A stretch of 64,000 nt of DNA from Luteococcus sp048595755. GTDB taxonomy: Bacteria > Actinomycetota > Actinomycetes > Propionibacteriales > Propionibacteriaceae. Under the pieces are notes generated by a model that worked only from the letters and a program-made list of their open reading frames with translations, was not told the origin of the DNA and did no database searches. Positions 57,417 through 64,000 of the stretch are shown here, one piece after another; the first letter of the stretch is position 1, and each line of letters opens with the position of its first letter. The stretch covers positions 2,914,001-2,978,000 of the forward strand of contig NZ_CP184360.1 of the NCBI RefSeq assembly GCF_048595755.1, in the 5' to 3' direction. Both the position numbers and the translations under genes were made by a program.

Positions 57417-58118
57417 TCAGCCCAGCGTGACCTTGCCGATCTGGGCCGGCGCCTTGGGCCCGGTGCCGTCCGCGGCCACGCCTTGCGCAGCCAGCTTGCC
57501 GAGCACCTCGACCGACTTGTCGTCCATCGTGCCGAAGACCGTGTAGGCCGGCGGCAGCGTGGAGTCCTCGTAGACGAGGAAGATCTGTGACCCGTTGGTG
57601 TTGGGCCCCGCATTCGCCATGGCGACGGTGCCCTTGCGGTAGTTCACCAACTTGGTGCCATCGGCGGCAGTCCCCACCGATTCCAGCTTCTTGGCCAGCC
57701 CCAGTTCGTCGTCGAAGGTGTAACCGGGGCCAGCGCTGCCGGTACCGGTGGGATCCCCGCACTGCAGCACGAAGATGCCCTGGTCGGTCAGCCGATGGCA
57801 GCGCGTGTCGTCGAACCACCCCTGCTTGGCCAGCGACTCGAAGCTGTGGGTGGTGCAGGGGGTCTCTTCCCGATCCAGCGTCAACTTCACCGGTGCTCCG
57901 TCGAGCGTCAGCGAGGCCGTGAGCTTGCCACTGTCGGCGACATTCTCGCCCGAAGGCGGATCCACGGGCTTGGCGGCCGATCCGGACTGGTGGTAGGTGC
58001 AGCTTCCCGCGCCCGTGGCACTGGGCTCCTGCTGCTCGTCCGACCCCTGGGAGCACCCGCTGAGGACCATGGTGGACATGAGCATGACGGCTGCGGCAAG
58101 ACGAGTCGGCGAATGCAT
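57417..58118 (-). CDS. cyclophilin-type peptidyl-prolyl isomerase lipoprotein
   Basis: A 233-residue lipoprotein: residues 1-22 are a signal peptide ending in the lipobox LSGC, then a Ser/Gly/Glu-rich linker to about residue 60, then a cyclophilin domain (about 65-233) with FDDTRCHRLTDQGIFVLQCGDPTGTGSAGPGY, FDDEL, the GTVAMANAGPNTNGSQIFLVY strand and VFGTMDD. It would fold or remodel proteins outside the membrane. Lipidation depends on Lgt, also encoded here. The ATG at 58118 is six nt after TAGGGT. Confidence 0.92.
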   Translation of the reverse strand: MHSPTRLAAAVMLMSTMVLSGCSQGSDEQQEPSATGAGSCTYHQSGSAAKPVDPPSGENVADSGKLTASLTLDGAPVKLTLDREETPCTTHSFESLAKQGWFDDTRCHRLTDQGIFVLQCGDPTGTGSAGPGYTFDDELGLAKKLESVGTAADGTKLVNYRKGTVAMANAGPNTNGSQIFLVYEDSTLPPAYTVFGTMDDKSVEVLGKLAAQGVAADGTGPKAPAQIGKVTLG

Positions 58119-58124
58119 GCCAGA

Positions 58125-58137
58125 ACCCTACTACGCT
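58125..58137. promoter_or_regulatory. back-to-back leaderless promoters of the cyclophilin gene and cobO
   Basis: TAGGGT on the minus strand (58125-58130, six nt before the cyclophilin ATG) and TACGCT on the plus strand (58132-58137, seven nt before the cobO ATG) are separated by a single base. Only 26 nt lie between the two start codons. Confidence 0.5.
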
Positions 58138-58144
58138 GGCTGCC

Positions 58145-58771
58145 ATGGTGAATCTGACGCGCATCTACACCCGGACCGGCGATGCTGGCGAAACCCGACT
58201 CAGCGACAACTCAGTCGCCCGCAAGACCGACCTGCGGGTGCAGGCCTACGGTGCGGTGGACGAGGCCAACTCGGCCATCGGCGTAGCCTTGGCCACCGGC
58301 GGGCTCGACGAGCGCATCACCGCCGCCCTGGGGATCGTGCAGAACGAATTGTTCGACCTGGGAGCCGACCTGTCCAACCCGCTGGTCGCCGAACCGCAGT
58401 GGGAACCGCTGCGCATCGTCCAGGAGTCCATCGACCGGTTGGAGACCTGGTGCGACGAGTTCGGCGAGGACCTGCCCAACCTGCGCTCCTTCATCCTGCC
58501 CGGAGGCACACCCGCCGCCGCCCAGCTGCACGTGGCACGCACCGTGGTGCGTCGCGCGGAGCGCATTGCGTGGGAAGCGGCCGAACAGTACGGCACCGAG
58601 GTCACCGATGACCCGGAACAGACTCCGGGCGGGGTCAGCCTGCTGGCCATCAAGTACCTCAACCGGCTCTCCGACCTGCTGTTCATCATGAGCCGAGCCG
58701 CCAATGGCGCCGCCGAGGTGCTCTGGGTGCCCGGTGGCGAGCGGAACCCGGACCAGATGCAGCCGCGCTGA
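58145..58771 (+). CDS. cobO: PduO-type ATP:cob(I)alamin adenosyltransferase
   Basis: A 208-residue enzyme that adenosylates cob(I)alamin to coenzyme B12. The ATP-binding start IYTRTGDAGETRLSD, VQAYGAVDEANSAIG, FILPGGTPAAAQLHVARTVVRRAER and the C-terminal YLNRLSDLLFIMSRAAN are diagnostic of the PduO type rather than the CobA/BtuR type. Adenosylcobalamin is the cofactor of methylmalonyl-CoA mutase, linking this gene to the nearby epimerase. The position beside DUF2550 and atpC resembles Rv1314c near Rv1312 in M. tuberculosis. Confidence 0.94.
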   Translation: MVNLTRIYTRTGDAGETRLSDNSVARKTDLRVQAYGAVDEANSAIGVALATGGLDERITAALGIVQNELFDLGADLSNPLVAEPQWEPLRIVQESIDRLETWCDEFGEDLPNLRSFILPGGTPAAAQLHVARTVVRRAERIAWEAAEQYGTEVTDDPEQTPGGVSLLAIKYLNRLSDLLFIMSRAANGAAEVLWVPGGERNPDQMQPR

Positions 58772-58783
58772 GCCACTCCCGGC

Positions 58784-59233
58784 TCATTCCAGACCGCTGT
58801 AGCGATCCCCTCCGGGAGGCGCGGCCTCCAACCAGCTCATGAGCCCCGTCACCGAGGCGGGGCTCATGGCCATCTCCCAGACCCTGGGCGCGCCCTTGTC
58901 GGTGGAGCGCAGTCGCAGGATCTGGTCATCGCCGAAGAGCACCACGGCCTCGGAGTCCTCGGGCTCCCGACGACCGATGGAGGTGGTCCGGTCGCGGGTC
59001 AGCGTCAGGCGAGCGCGCATGCTGAAGGAGAAGATCCGGAACCACTGCAGCTCATTGGCCTCGTAGCGGGCCACCCCGGTGGCCCAGGATCCACTGGGCA
59101 GTTTCAGGGCGCAGTCGAAGACTCCTCCGCGGGTGGACAGCCATCGTCGACGAAGGTAGAGACCCAGCAGTGGCAGCAGGAAGAGCAGCACCATCAGCGC
59201 CACTCCCGCCTCGACTGCCATGCTCCACTCCAT
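58784..59233 (-). CDS. DUF2550 family membrane-anchored protein
   Basis: A 149-residue protein with one N-terminal hydrophobic helix (about 7-27), a basic RRRW stop-transfer segment and a cytosolic beta-rich domain (GGVFDCALKLPSG, WFRIFSFSMRARLTLTRD) of the actinobacterial DUF2550 family, usually found just downstream of atpC. Function is unknown. The ATG at 59233 lies six nt after TATTTT on the minus strand, so it seems to have its own promoter rather than read-through from the atp operon. Confidence 0.87.
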   Translation of the reverse strand: MEWSMAVEAGVALMVLLFLLPLLGLYLRRRWLSTRGGVFDCALKLPSGSWATGVARYEANELQWFRIFSFSMRARLTLTRDRTTSIGRREPEDSEAVVLFGDDQILRLRSTDKGAPRVWEMAMSPASVTGLMSWLEAAPPGGDRYSGLE

Positions 59234-59239
59234 GTGAGC

Positions 59240-59245
59240 AAAATA
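59240..59245 (-). promoter_or_regulatory. -10 box of the DUF2550 gene (leaderless configuration)
   Basis: TATTTT on the minus strand, then six bases to the ATG at 59233; the most AT-rich -10 in the window. Confidence 0.5.
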
Positions 59246-59294
59246 CCTGATCAGGCCTCGGTTCGCGGCATCGGGGCCATTCTTGCCCGAGCAT

Positions 59295-59334
59295 GACGAC
59301 GGGCCGACCGGTTTTCACCGATCGGCCCGTCGTC
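59295..59334 (-). terminator. hairpin terminator of the atp operon
   Basis: An 18-bp stem with one mismatch (59295-59312 with 59317-59334, loop TTTC), nine nt after the atpC stop on the minus strand. No T run follows. Confidence 0.82.
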
Positions 59335-59342
59335 TGGATGGG

Positions 59343-59756
59343 TCAGCGACCCAACTTGTCCTGCTTCGCTGCGGCCTTCAACTGGGCCTGGGCCAGGTAG
59401 AGACGATGGATCTCATCGTCGGTGGCCTCGCCAGCATCGTGCTTGACGCTCAGCTCGTCGTGCTCACGCTGGGCCTGGTCGACGGAGATCTCGTCGAACA
59501 GCGACGCCTTCTGGGCCACCAGGTTCACCTGGTTGTCCACCACGGAGATGAATCCACCGTCGATCGCCACCAGTTCACGGCGGCCATCGGTCGTGACGAT
59601 CTCCGCCGCGCAGGGCACCAGAGCCGCCAGCAAGGGCTCGTGACCGGCAAGGATGCCGATGTCGCCCTCGGTGGTGCGGACGATCACATTGGTCGCCGTA
59701 CCCTCCCAGACGCGACGGTCCGCAGCGACGACCTCGACGCTGATGGGGTCAGCCAT
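59343..59756 (-). CDS. atpC: F1Fo ATP synthase epsilon subunit
   Basis: A 137-residue epsilon subunit of the central stalk. The start ISVEVVAADRRVWEGTA, TTEGDIGILAGHEPLLAAL and GGFISVVDNQVNLVAQ form the beta-sandwich; the C-terminal helical hairpin (about 85-137) is complete, so ATPase inhibition by the epsilon tail remains possible. The ATG at 59756 is five bases from the atpD stop. It is the last gene of the operon. Confidence 0.95.
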   Translation of the reverse strand: MADPISVEVVAADRRVWEGTATNVIVRTTEGDIGILAGHEPLLAALVPCAAEIVTTDGRRELVAIDGGFISVVDNQVNLVAQKASLFDEISVDQAQREHDELSVKHDAGEATDDEIHRLYLAQAQLKAAAKQDKLGR

Positions 59757-59760
59757 GTGA

Positions 59761-61230
59761 TCAACCCTTCTGCAGTTCGTGCCACTGACGCTCGACGTCG
59801 TCCATGCCACCGACGTTGAAGAAGGCCTGCTCGGGGATGTGGTCCACATCGCCATTGCAGATCATCTTGAACGACTCGATGGTGTCCTTCAGGTCCACGG
59901 TGGAACCCTCGACGCCGGTGAACTTGGTGGCCATGTAGGTGTTCTGGCTCAGGAACTGCTGGATACGACGAGCACGGTTCACCGTGATCTTGTCCTCTTC
60001 GCTCAGCTCGTCGACGCCCAGGATGGCGATGATGTCCTGCAGCTCCTTGTTGCGCTGGAGGATCTGCTTGACGTGCACCGCGGTGTCGTAGTGGTCCTGA
60101 CCCACGTACTGCGGGTCCAGGATGCGCGACGACGAGGTGAGCGGGTCCACGGCCGGGTACAGACCACGCGAGGCAATGTCACGGCTGAGCTCGGTGGTGG
60201 CATCCAGGTGCGCGAAGGTGGTGGCGGGAGCCGGGTCGGTGTAGTCGTCGGCGGGCACGTAGATGGCCTGCATCGAGGTGATCGAGTGACCACGCACCGA
60301 GGTGATTCGCTCCTGCAGCTGTCCCATCTCGTCAGCCAGGTTGGGCTGGTAGCCCACGGCGGAGGGCATGCGACCCAGCAGGGTCGAGACCTCGGAACCG
60401 GCCTGGGTGAAGCGGAAGATGTTGTCGATGAACAGCAGCACGTCCTGGTTCTGCACATCACGGAAGTACTCCGCCATGGTCAGGGCCGACAGGGCGACGC
60501 GCAGACGGGTGCCCGGGGGCTCGTCCATCTGGCCGAAGACCAGTGCGGTGTCCTTGAAGACGCCGGCCTCGTCCATTTCCATGATGAGGTCGTTGCCCTC
60601 ACGGGTGCGCTCACCCACACCGGCGAAGACCGAGGTGCCACCGAAGTTGTGGGCGATGCGGTAGATCATCTCCTGGATGAGCACCGTCTTGCCCACGCCG
60701 GCGCCACCGAACAGGCCGATCTTGCCGCCCTGCACGTACGGGGTCAGCAGGTCGAGCACCTTGATGCCGGTGTGCAGCATCTCGGTCTTGCTCTCGAGCT
60801 GGTCGAAGGTGGGCGCATCGCGGTGGATGGGCCAGCGCTCGTTGATCTCGACGCCATTGGCGGTGAGATCCTCGTTGAGGCAGTCGCCGGTCACATTCCA
60901 CACGCGACCCTTGGTGACGTCACCGACGGGAACGCTGATCGGCGCACCGGTGTCGACGACGGCATCGCCGCGGCGCAGACCGTCGGTGGGCTTCAGCGCG
61001 ATGGCGCGGACGATGTTGTCGCCCACGTGCAGGGCCACCTCGAGGGTGAAGGTGCGCTTCTGACCGGCCTCGGCACCGATGTCATCGATGTTGACGGTCA
61101 GCGCGTTCATGATGTCGGGCATGGCGTCGGCGGGGAACTCGACGTCCACCACCGGGCCGATGACCCGGGCAACACGACCGGTGGCACCGGCCTGCTGCTC
61201 GGTCTGGGGATTGACAAGGGTGTCAGTCAT
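59761..61230 (-). CDS. atpD: F1Fo ATP synthase beta subunit
   Basis: A 489-residue catalytic beta subunit. The P-loop GGAGVGKTVLIQEM, the catalytic Glu in GVGERTREGNDL, the Walker B strand DVLLFIDNIFRFTQAG, the SALTMAEYFRD segment and SITSMQAIYVPADDYTDPAPATTF are all conserved. The N-terminal barrel starts at GRVARVIGPVVDVEFP. Spacing to atpG is 16 nt. ATP is made from ADP and phosphate at the cytoplasmic face. Confidence 0.98.
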   Translation of the reverse strand: MTDTLVNPQTEQQAGATGRVARVIGPVVDVEFPADAMPDIMNALTVNIDDIGAEAGQKRTFTLEVALHVGDNIVRAIALKPTDGLRRGDAVVDTGAPISVPVGDVTKGRVWNVTGDCLNEDLTANGVEINERWPIHRDAPTFDQLESKTEMLHTGIKVLDLLTPYVQGGKIGLFGGAGVGKTVLIQEMIYRIAHNFGGTSVFAGVGERTREGNDLIMEMDEAGVFKDTALVFGQMDEPPGTRLRVALSALTMAEYFRDVQNQDVLLFIDNIFRFTQAGSEVSTLLGRMPSAVGYQPNLADEMGQLQERITSVRGHSITSMQAIYVPADDYTDPAPATTFAHLDATTELSRDIASRGLYPAVDPLTSSSRILDPQYVGQDHYDTAVHVKQILQRNKELQDIIAILGVDELSEEDKITVNRARRIQQFLSQNTYMATKFTGVEGSTVDLKDTIESFKMICNGDVDHIPEQAFFNVGGMDDVERQWHELQKG

Positions 61231-61246
61231 TTTCGTACTTCCTCGC

Positions 61247-62164
61247 TCACTCGGCCTGGTCGGCCTCGGTCAGCGCCGAGGCGCCGCCGACGATTTCGGT
61301 GATTTCCTGGGTGATCTGGGCCTGACGTGCCTGGTTGATCTCGGTGGTCAGGCTGTTGATCAGCTGCTGCGCGTTGTCCGAGGCCGACTTCATGGCCTTC
61401 TGTCGGCTCGCCAGCTCGGAAGCTGCCGACTCCAACAGGTAGAACCAGATGCGGTTGCGAACGTAGAGACCGAGCAGCTCGTCGAGCACGCTCTCGGGAT
61501 CCGGCTCGAAGGCGTACTCCAGCGTCTGGCCACCGTCGATGGCCTTCTCGGCATCCTCACCCTCCTCGACCACCTCGATCGGGAGCACCCGACGAATACG
61601 GGGCTCCTGCACGAGCATCGAGACCATGCGGGTGTAGACGGCGTAGACCTCATCGGCGCCACCCTCCTCGTACGGCTTGAGGAAGGTGTCCAGGACGACG
61701 TCGCTGATGGCCACGGCATCGTCATAGCTGGGGTTGTCGGTGTAGCCCGTCCACTCCTGCTCCACCGGGATGTCCCGGAAGCGCAGGAAGTCGGCGGCCT
61801 TGCGACCGCTGGTGTAGAGGACAACCTCGAGCCCCTCGGACTCCAGCTTCTCCTTCAACCGCAGCGCCTGCTTGATGGCGCTGGACGAGTAGCCACCGGC
61901 CAGCCCTCGGTCCGAGGTGAACAACACGACAGCGGCGCGACGACGCTGCTCCGGCTCCAGCGTCAGCGGGTGGTCGATGTCGGTGTGCTGGGCGACTGCG
62001 GCCACGGCGCGGTTCAGCACGCTCGTGTACGGCAGGGCCGCGCGAGCAGCGCGGTCCGCCTTCACGATGCGCGAAGCCGCGATGAGCTCCATCGCCTTGG
62101 TGATCTTCTTGGTCGATGCGACAGAGGCCTTCCTCTGGCGCAATTCCCTCAGGCTTGCCGGCAT
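61247..62164 (-). CDS. atpG: F1Fo ATP synthase gamma subunit
   Basis: A 305-residue rotor gamma subunit. The N-terminal coiled-coil helix begins ASLRELRQRKASVASTKKITKAMELIAASR and the C-terminal helix contains KAMKSASDNAQQLINSLTTEINQARQAQITQEI, both typical. FTSDRGLAGGYSSSAIK is the conserved central motif. The middle holds a loop rich in acidic residues (about 200-215), as in other actinobacterial gammas. It starts four bases after the atpA stop. Confidence 0.97.
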   Translation of the reverse strand: MPASLRELRQRKASVASTKKITKAMELIAASRIVKADRAARAALPYTSVLNRAVAAVAQHTDIDHPLTLEPEQRRRAAVVLFTSDRGLAGGYSSSAIKQALRLKEKLESEGLEVVLYTSGRKAADFLRFRDIPVEQEWTGYTDNPSYDDAVAISDVVLDTFLKPYEEGGADEVYAVYTRMVSMLVQEPRIRRVLPIEVVEEGEDAEKAIDGGQTLEYAFEPDPESVLDELLGLYVRNRIWFYLLESAASELASRQKAMKSASDNAQQLINSLTTEINQARQAQITQEITEIVGGASALTEADQAE

Positions 62165-62168
62165 GCGC

Positions 62169-63797
62169 TCAGCTCCGCTTCACGACGATCTGCTCGTTCG
62201 AGACGTCCTTCTTCTCGACCGGAGCATTGATCTCGGCCAGCGTGCGGCCGTCAGAGGTGCGGAAGCCCTGCTTGAACTTGGCGATCTCGTCAGCAGCAGC
62301 CTTGGCCGAGTCATCGTCGAACTGCTTGGTCTCGGCGATGGTCGACAGGATCGGCGTGTTGCGACGCAGGTGCTCCAGCAGTTCCTGCTCGAAGCGCAGC
62401 GTGTCCTCGACGGGAACCTCGTCGAAGTGGCCGTTGGTGCCGGCCCACACGCTGATGACCTGGTCCTCGACCGCATAGGGCTCGTAGTTCTTCTGACGCA
62501 GCAGCTCCACCAGGCGGGCGCCACGATCCAGCTGACGACGCGAGGTCTCGTCCAGGTCGGAGGCGAACATCGCGAAGGCCTGCATGTCGCGGTACTGGGC
62601 CAGGCTGATCTTGAGCGTGCCGGCGACCTTCTTCATGGCCTTGATCTGGGCCGCGCCACCAACTCGGGAGACCGAGATGCCGACGTCCACGGCGGGACGC
62701 TGGTTGGCGTTGAACAGGTCGGACTGCAGGAAGATCTGGCCGTCGGTGATCGAGATCACGTTGGTGGGGATGTAGGCCGAGACGTCATTGGCCTTGGTCT
62801 CGATGATCGGCAGACCGGTCATCGAGCCACCACCCAGCTCGTCGGAGAGCTTGGCGCAACGCTCCAGCAGACGGCTGTGCAGGTAGAAGACGTCGCCGGG
62901 GTAGGCCTCACGGCCCGGGGGACGACGCAGCAGCAGCGACATGGCGCGGTAGGCCTCGGCCTGCTTGGTCAGGTCGTCGAAGATGATCAGGACGTGCTTG
63001 CCCTGGTACATCCAGTGCTGGCCGATGGCCGAGCCCGCGTAGGGAGCGATGTACTTGAAGCCGGCGGCATCCGAGGCCGAGGCGTTCACGATGGTGGTGT
63101 ACTCCATCGCGCCGGCCTCCTCCAGCGCGCCGCGAACCTCGGCGACGGTGGAGCCCTTCTGGCCGACGGCGACGTAGATGCAGCGAACCTGCTTCTTGGG
63201 GTCGCCCGACTCCCAGTTGGACTTCTGGTTGATGATCGTGTCGATCGCAATGGCGGTCTTGCCCGTCTTGCGGTCGCCGATGATCAGCTGGCGCTGGCCA
63301 CGGCCGATCGGGATCATCGCGTCGATGGCCTTCAGGCCGGTCTGCAGCGGCTCGCGCACCTCCTGACGGTCCATCACGCCGGCTGCCTGCAGCTCGAGGG
63401 CGCGACGTCCCTCGAGGTTCTGGATCTCGCCGAGGCCGTCGACGGGATTGCCCATCGCGTCGACGGTGCGGCCGAGGTAGCCCTCGCCCACGGGGATCGA
63501 CAGGACCTCTCCGGTGCCGCGCACCTTGGAGCCCTCCTCGATGCCCTCGGAGTTGCCGAGCACCACGACGCCGATCTCACGGGTGTCGAGGTTCAGGGCG
63601 ATGCCCGTGGTGCCGTTCTCGAACTTCAGCAGCTCGTTGGCCATCACGGAGGGCAGGCCCTCGACGCGGGCAATGCCGTCGCCCGAGGTGACCACGGTGC
63701 CGACCTCTTCGCGCTCGGCCGCCGCGGGGGTGTAGTTCTGGACGAACGAGTCCAGTGCGTCGCGGATCTCGTCCGGACGAATCGTCAGTTCCGCCAT
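62169..63797 (-). CDS. atpA: F1Fo ATP synthase alpha subunit
   Basis: A 542-residue non-catalytic alpha subunit with the regulatory nucleotide site. The P-loop GDRKTGKTAIAIDTI, HVLIIFDDLTKQAEAYR, RRPPGREAYPGDVFYLHSRLLER, TNVISITDGQIFL and the SVSRVGG region are present. The start AELTIRPDEIRDALDSFV at 63797 is the family N-terminus. About 30 extra C-terminal residues ending in VEKKDVSNEQIVVKRS extend beyond the E. coli length, as in mycobacteria-like alphas, where such tails restrain ATP hydrolysis. Confidence 0.98.
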   Translation of the reverse strand: MAELTIRPDEIRDALDSFVQNYTPAAAEREEVGTVVTSGDGIARVEGLPSVMANELLKFENGTTGIALNLDTREIGVVVLGNSEGIEEGSKVRGTGEVLSIPVGEGYLGRTVDAMGNPVDGLGEIQNLEGRRALELQAAGVMDRQEVREPLQTGLKAIDAMIPIGRGQRQLIIGDRKTGKTAIAIDTIINQKSNWESGDPKKQVRCIYVAVGQKGSTVAEVRGALEEAGAMEYTTIVNASASDAAGFKYIAPYAGSAIGQHWMYQGKHVLIIFDDLTKQAEAYRAMSLLLRRPPGREAYPGDVFYLHSRLLERCAKLSDELGGGSMTGLPIIETKANDVSAYIPTNVISITDGQIFLQSDLFNANQRPAVDVGISVSRVGGAAQIKAMKKVAGTLKISLAQYRDMQAFAMFASDLDETSRRQLDRGARLVELLRQKNYEPYAVEDQVISVWAGTNGHFDEVPVEDTLRFEQELLEHLRRNTPILSTIAETKQFDDDSAKAAADEIAKFKQGFRTSDGRTLAEINAPVEKKDVSNEQIVVKRS

Positions 63798-63868
63798 TGC
63801 GTCCCTACTCTTTCGATGTGCGCACCCGCCAGGGAGCGCTGGATTGTGGGTTGGCCCCAAGCCGTCCG

Positions 63869-64000
63869 TCAGGACAGCTGCTGGTGCACCTGGTCAAGTC
63901 GGCCGGACACGGTGCCCTCGAAGACCTCGTCACCGAGCTCCACGCGAACACCACCCAGCACCGACGGGTCGACGGTGACCTGGAGGTCGACCTCCCGGCC
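63869..64000 (-). CDS. atpH: F1Fo ATP synthase delta subunit, C-terminal end only
   Basis: The last 43 codons and stop of the delta (stator) subunit; the rest is beyond the window. VDPSVLGGVRVELGDEVFEGTVSGRL is the family C-terminal signature that binds the top of F1. It lies 71 nt upstream of atpA. Whether it is fused to a b-type subunit (as AtpFH in mycobacteria) cannot be seen from this fragment. Confidence 0.88.
   Translation of the reverse strand, partial: GREVDLQVTVDPSVLGGVRVELGDEVFEGTVSGRLDQVHQQLS

Overview
This is a GC-rich actinobacterial chromosome segment, most likely from the family Propionibacteriaceae. The main pointers are a fused BluB/CobT gene of the kind known from Propionibacterium freudenreichii, a methylmalonyl-CoA epimerase (propionate/Wood-Werkman metabolism), a PduO-type cobalamin adenosyltransferase, the actinobacterial mismatch endonuclease NucS, the GlgE alpha-glucan pathway, and an order of housekeeping blocks that recalls Mycobacterium. 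No transposase, integrase, phage gene, CRISPR array, rRNA or tRNA is visible. The window reads as core chromosome with a few accessory insertions.

Layout. 1-8.5 kb (minus strand): the 5' part of yebC, a two-domain acetyltransferase, then a histidine operon read hisD-hisC-hisB-hisH-priA that ends in an acyl reductase/HAD fusion translationally coupled to priA. 8.6-13.9 kb: a DUF554 membrane protein, a YbaK deacylase, a GntP permease, the bluB-cobT fusion and an unknown membrane protein. 13.9-19.9 kb: dnaE and an unusual two-module membrane histidine kinase. 19.9-26.4 kb (minus): hisI-trpE-(Trp-associated membrane protein)-(HGxxPAAW protein)-trpC-trpB-trpA-lgt, nearly all with overlapping stops and starts. 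hisF, hisG, hisE, trpD and a separate trpF are not in the window. 26.5-28.5 kb: a TIGR03085 protein and an NCS2 permease. 28.6-36.3 kb: gatCAB, an ACT protein, a small membrane protein, a short MetE-like protein, mnmA and iscS, the thio-modification pair for tRNA.

36.5-50.5 kb is a glycogen/alpha-glucan block: glgX, glgP, glgE-mak-glgB (with a downstream Nudix protein), a YbbN-like thioredoxin and pgm. Together they can build glucan from maltose-1-phosphate, branch it, and degrade it through glucose-1-phosphate to glucose-6-phosphate. 50.6-59.2 kb holds small membrane proteins, methylmalonyl-CoA epimerase, a long DivIVA/Scy-like coiled-coil protein, a secreted metallophosphoesterase with PHO-box-like repeats in its promoter, nucS, a small zinc-ribbon protein plus hydrolase, a cyclophilin lipoprotein, cobO and DUF2550. 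59.3-64 kb (minus): atpH (partial)-atpA-atpG-atpD-atpC.

A recurring regulatory theme is a TANNNT-like -10 box 6 or 7 nt before the start codon with no ribosome binding site, the signature of leaderless mRNA. I count more than fifteen candidates, including two divergent gene pairs whose -10 boxes sit almost back to back. Convergent genes are usually separated by strong GC-rich hairpins.
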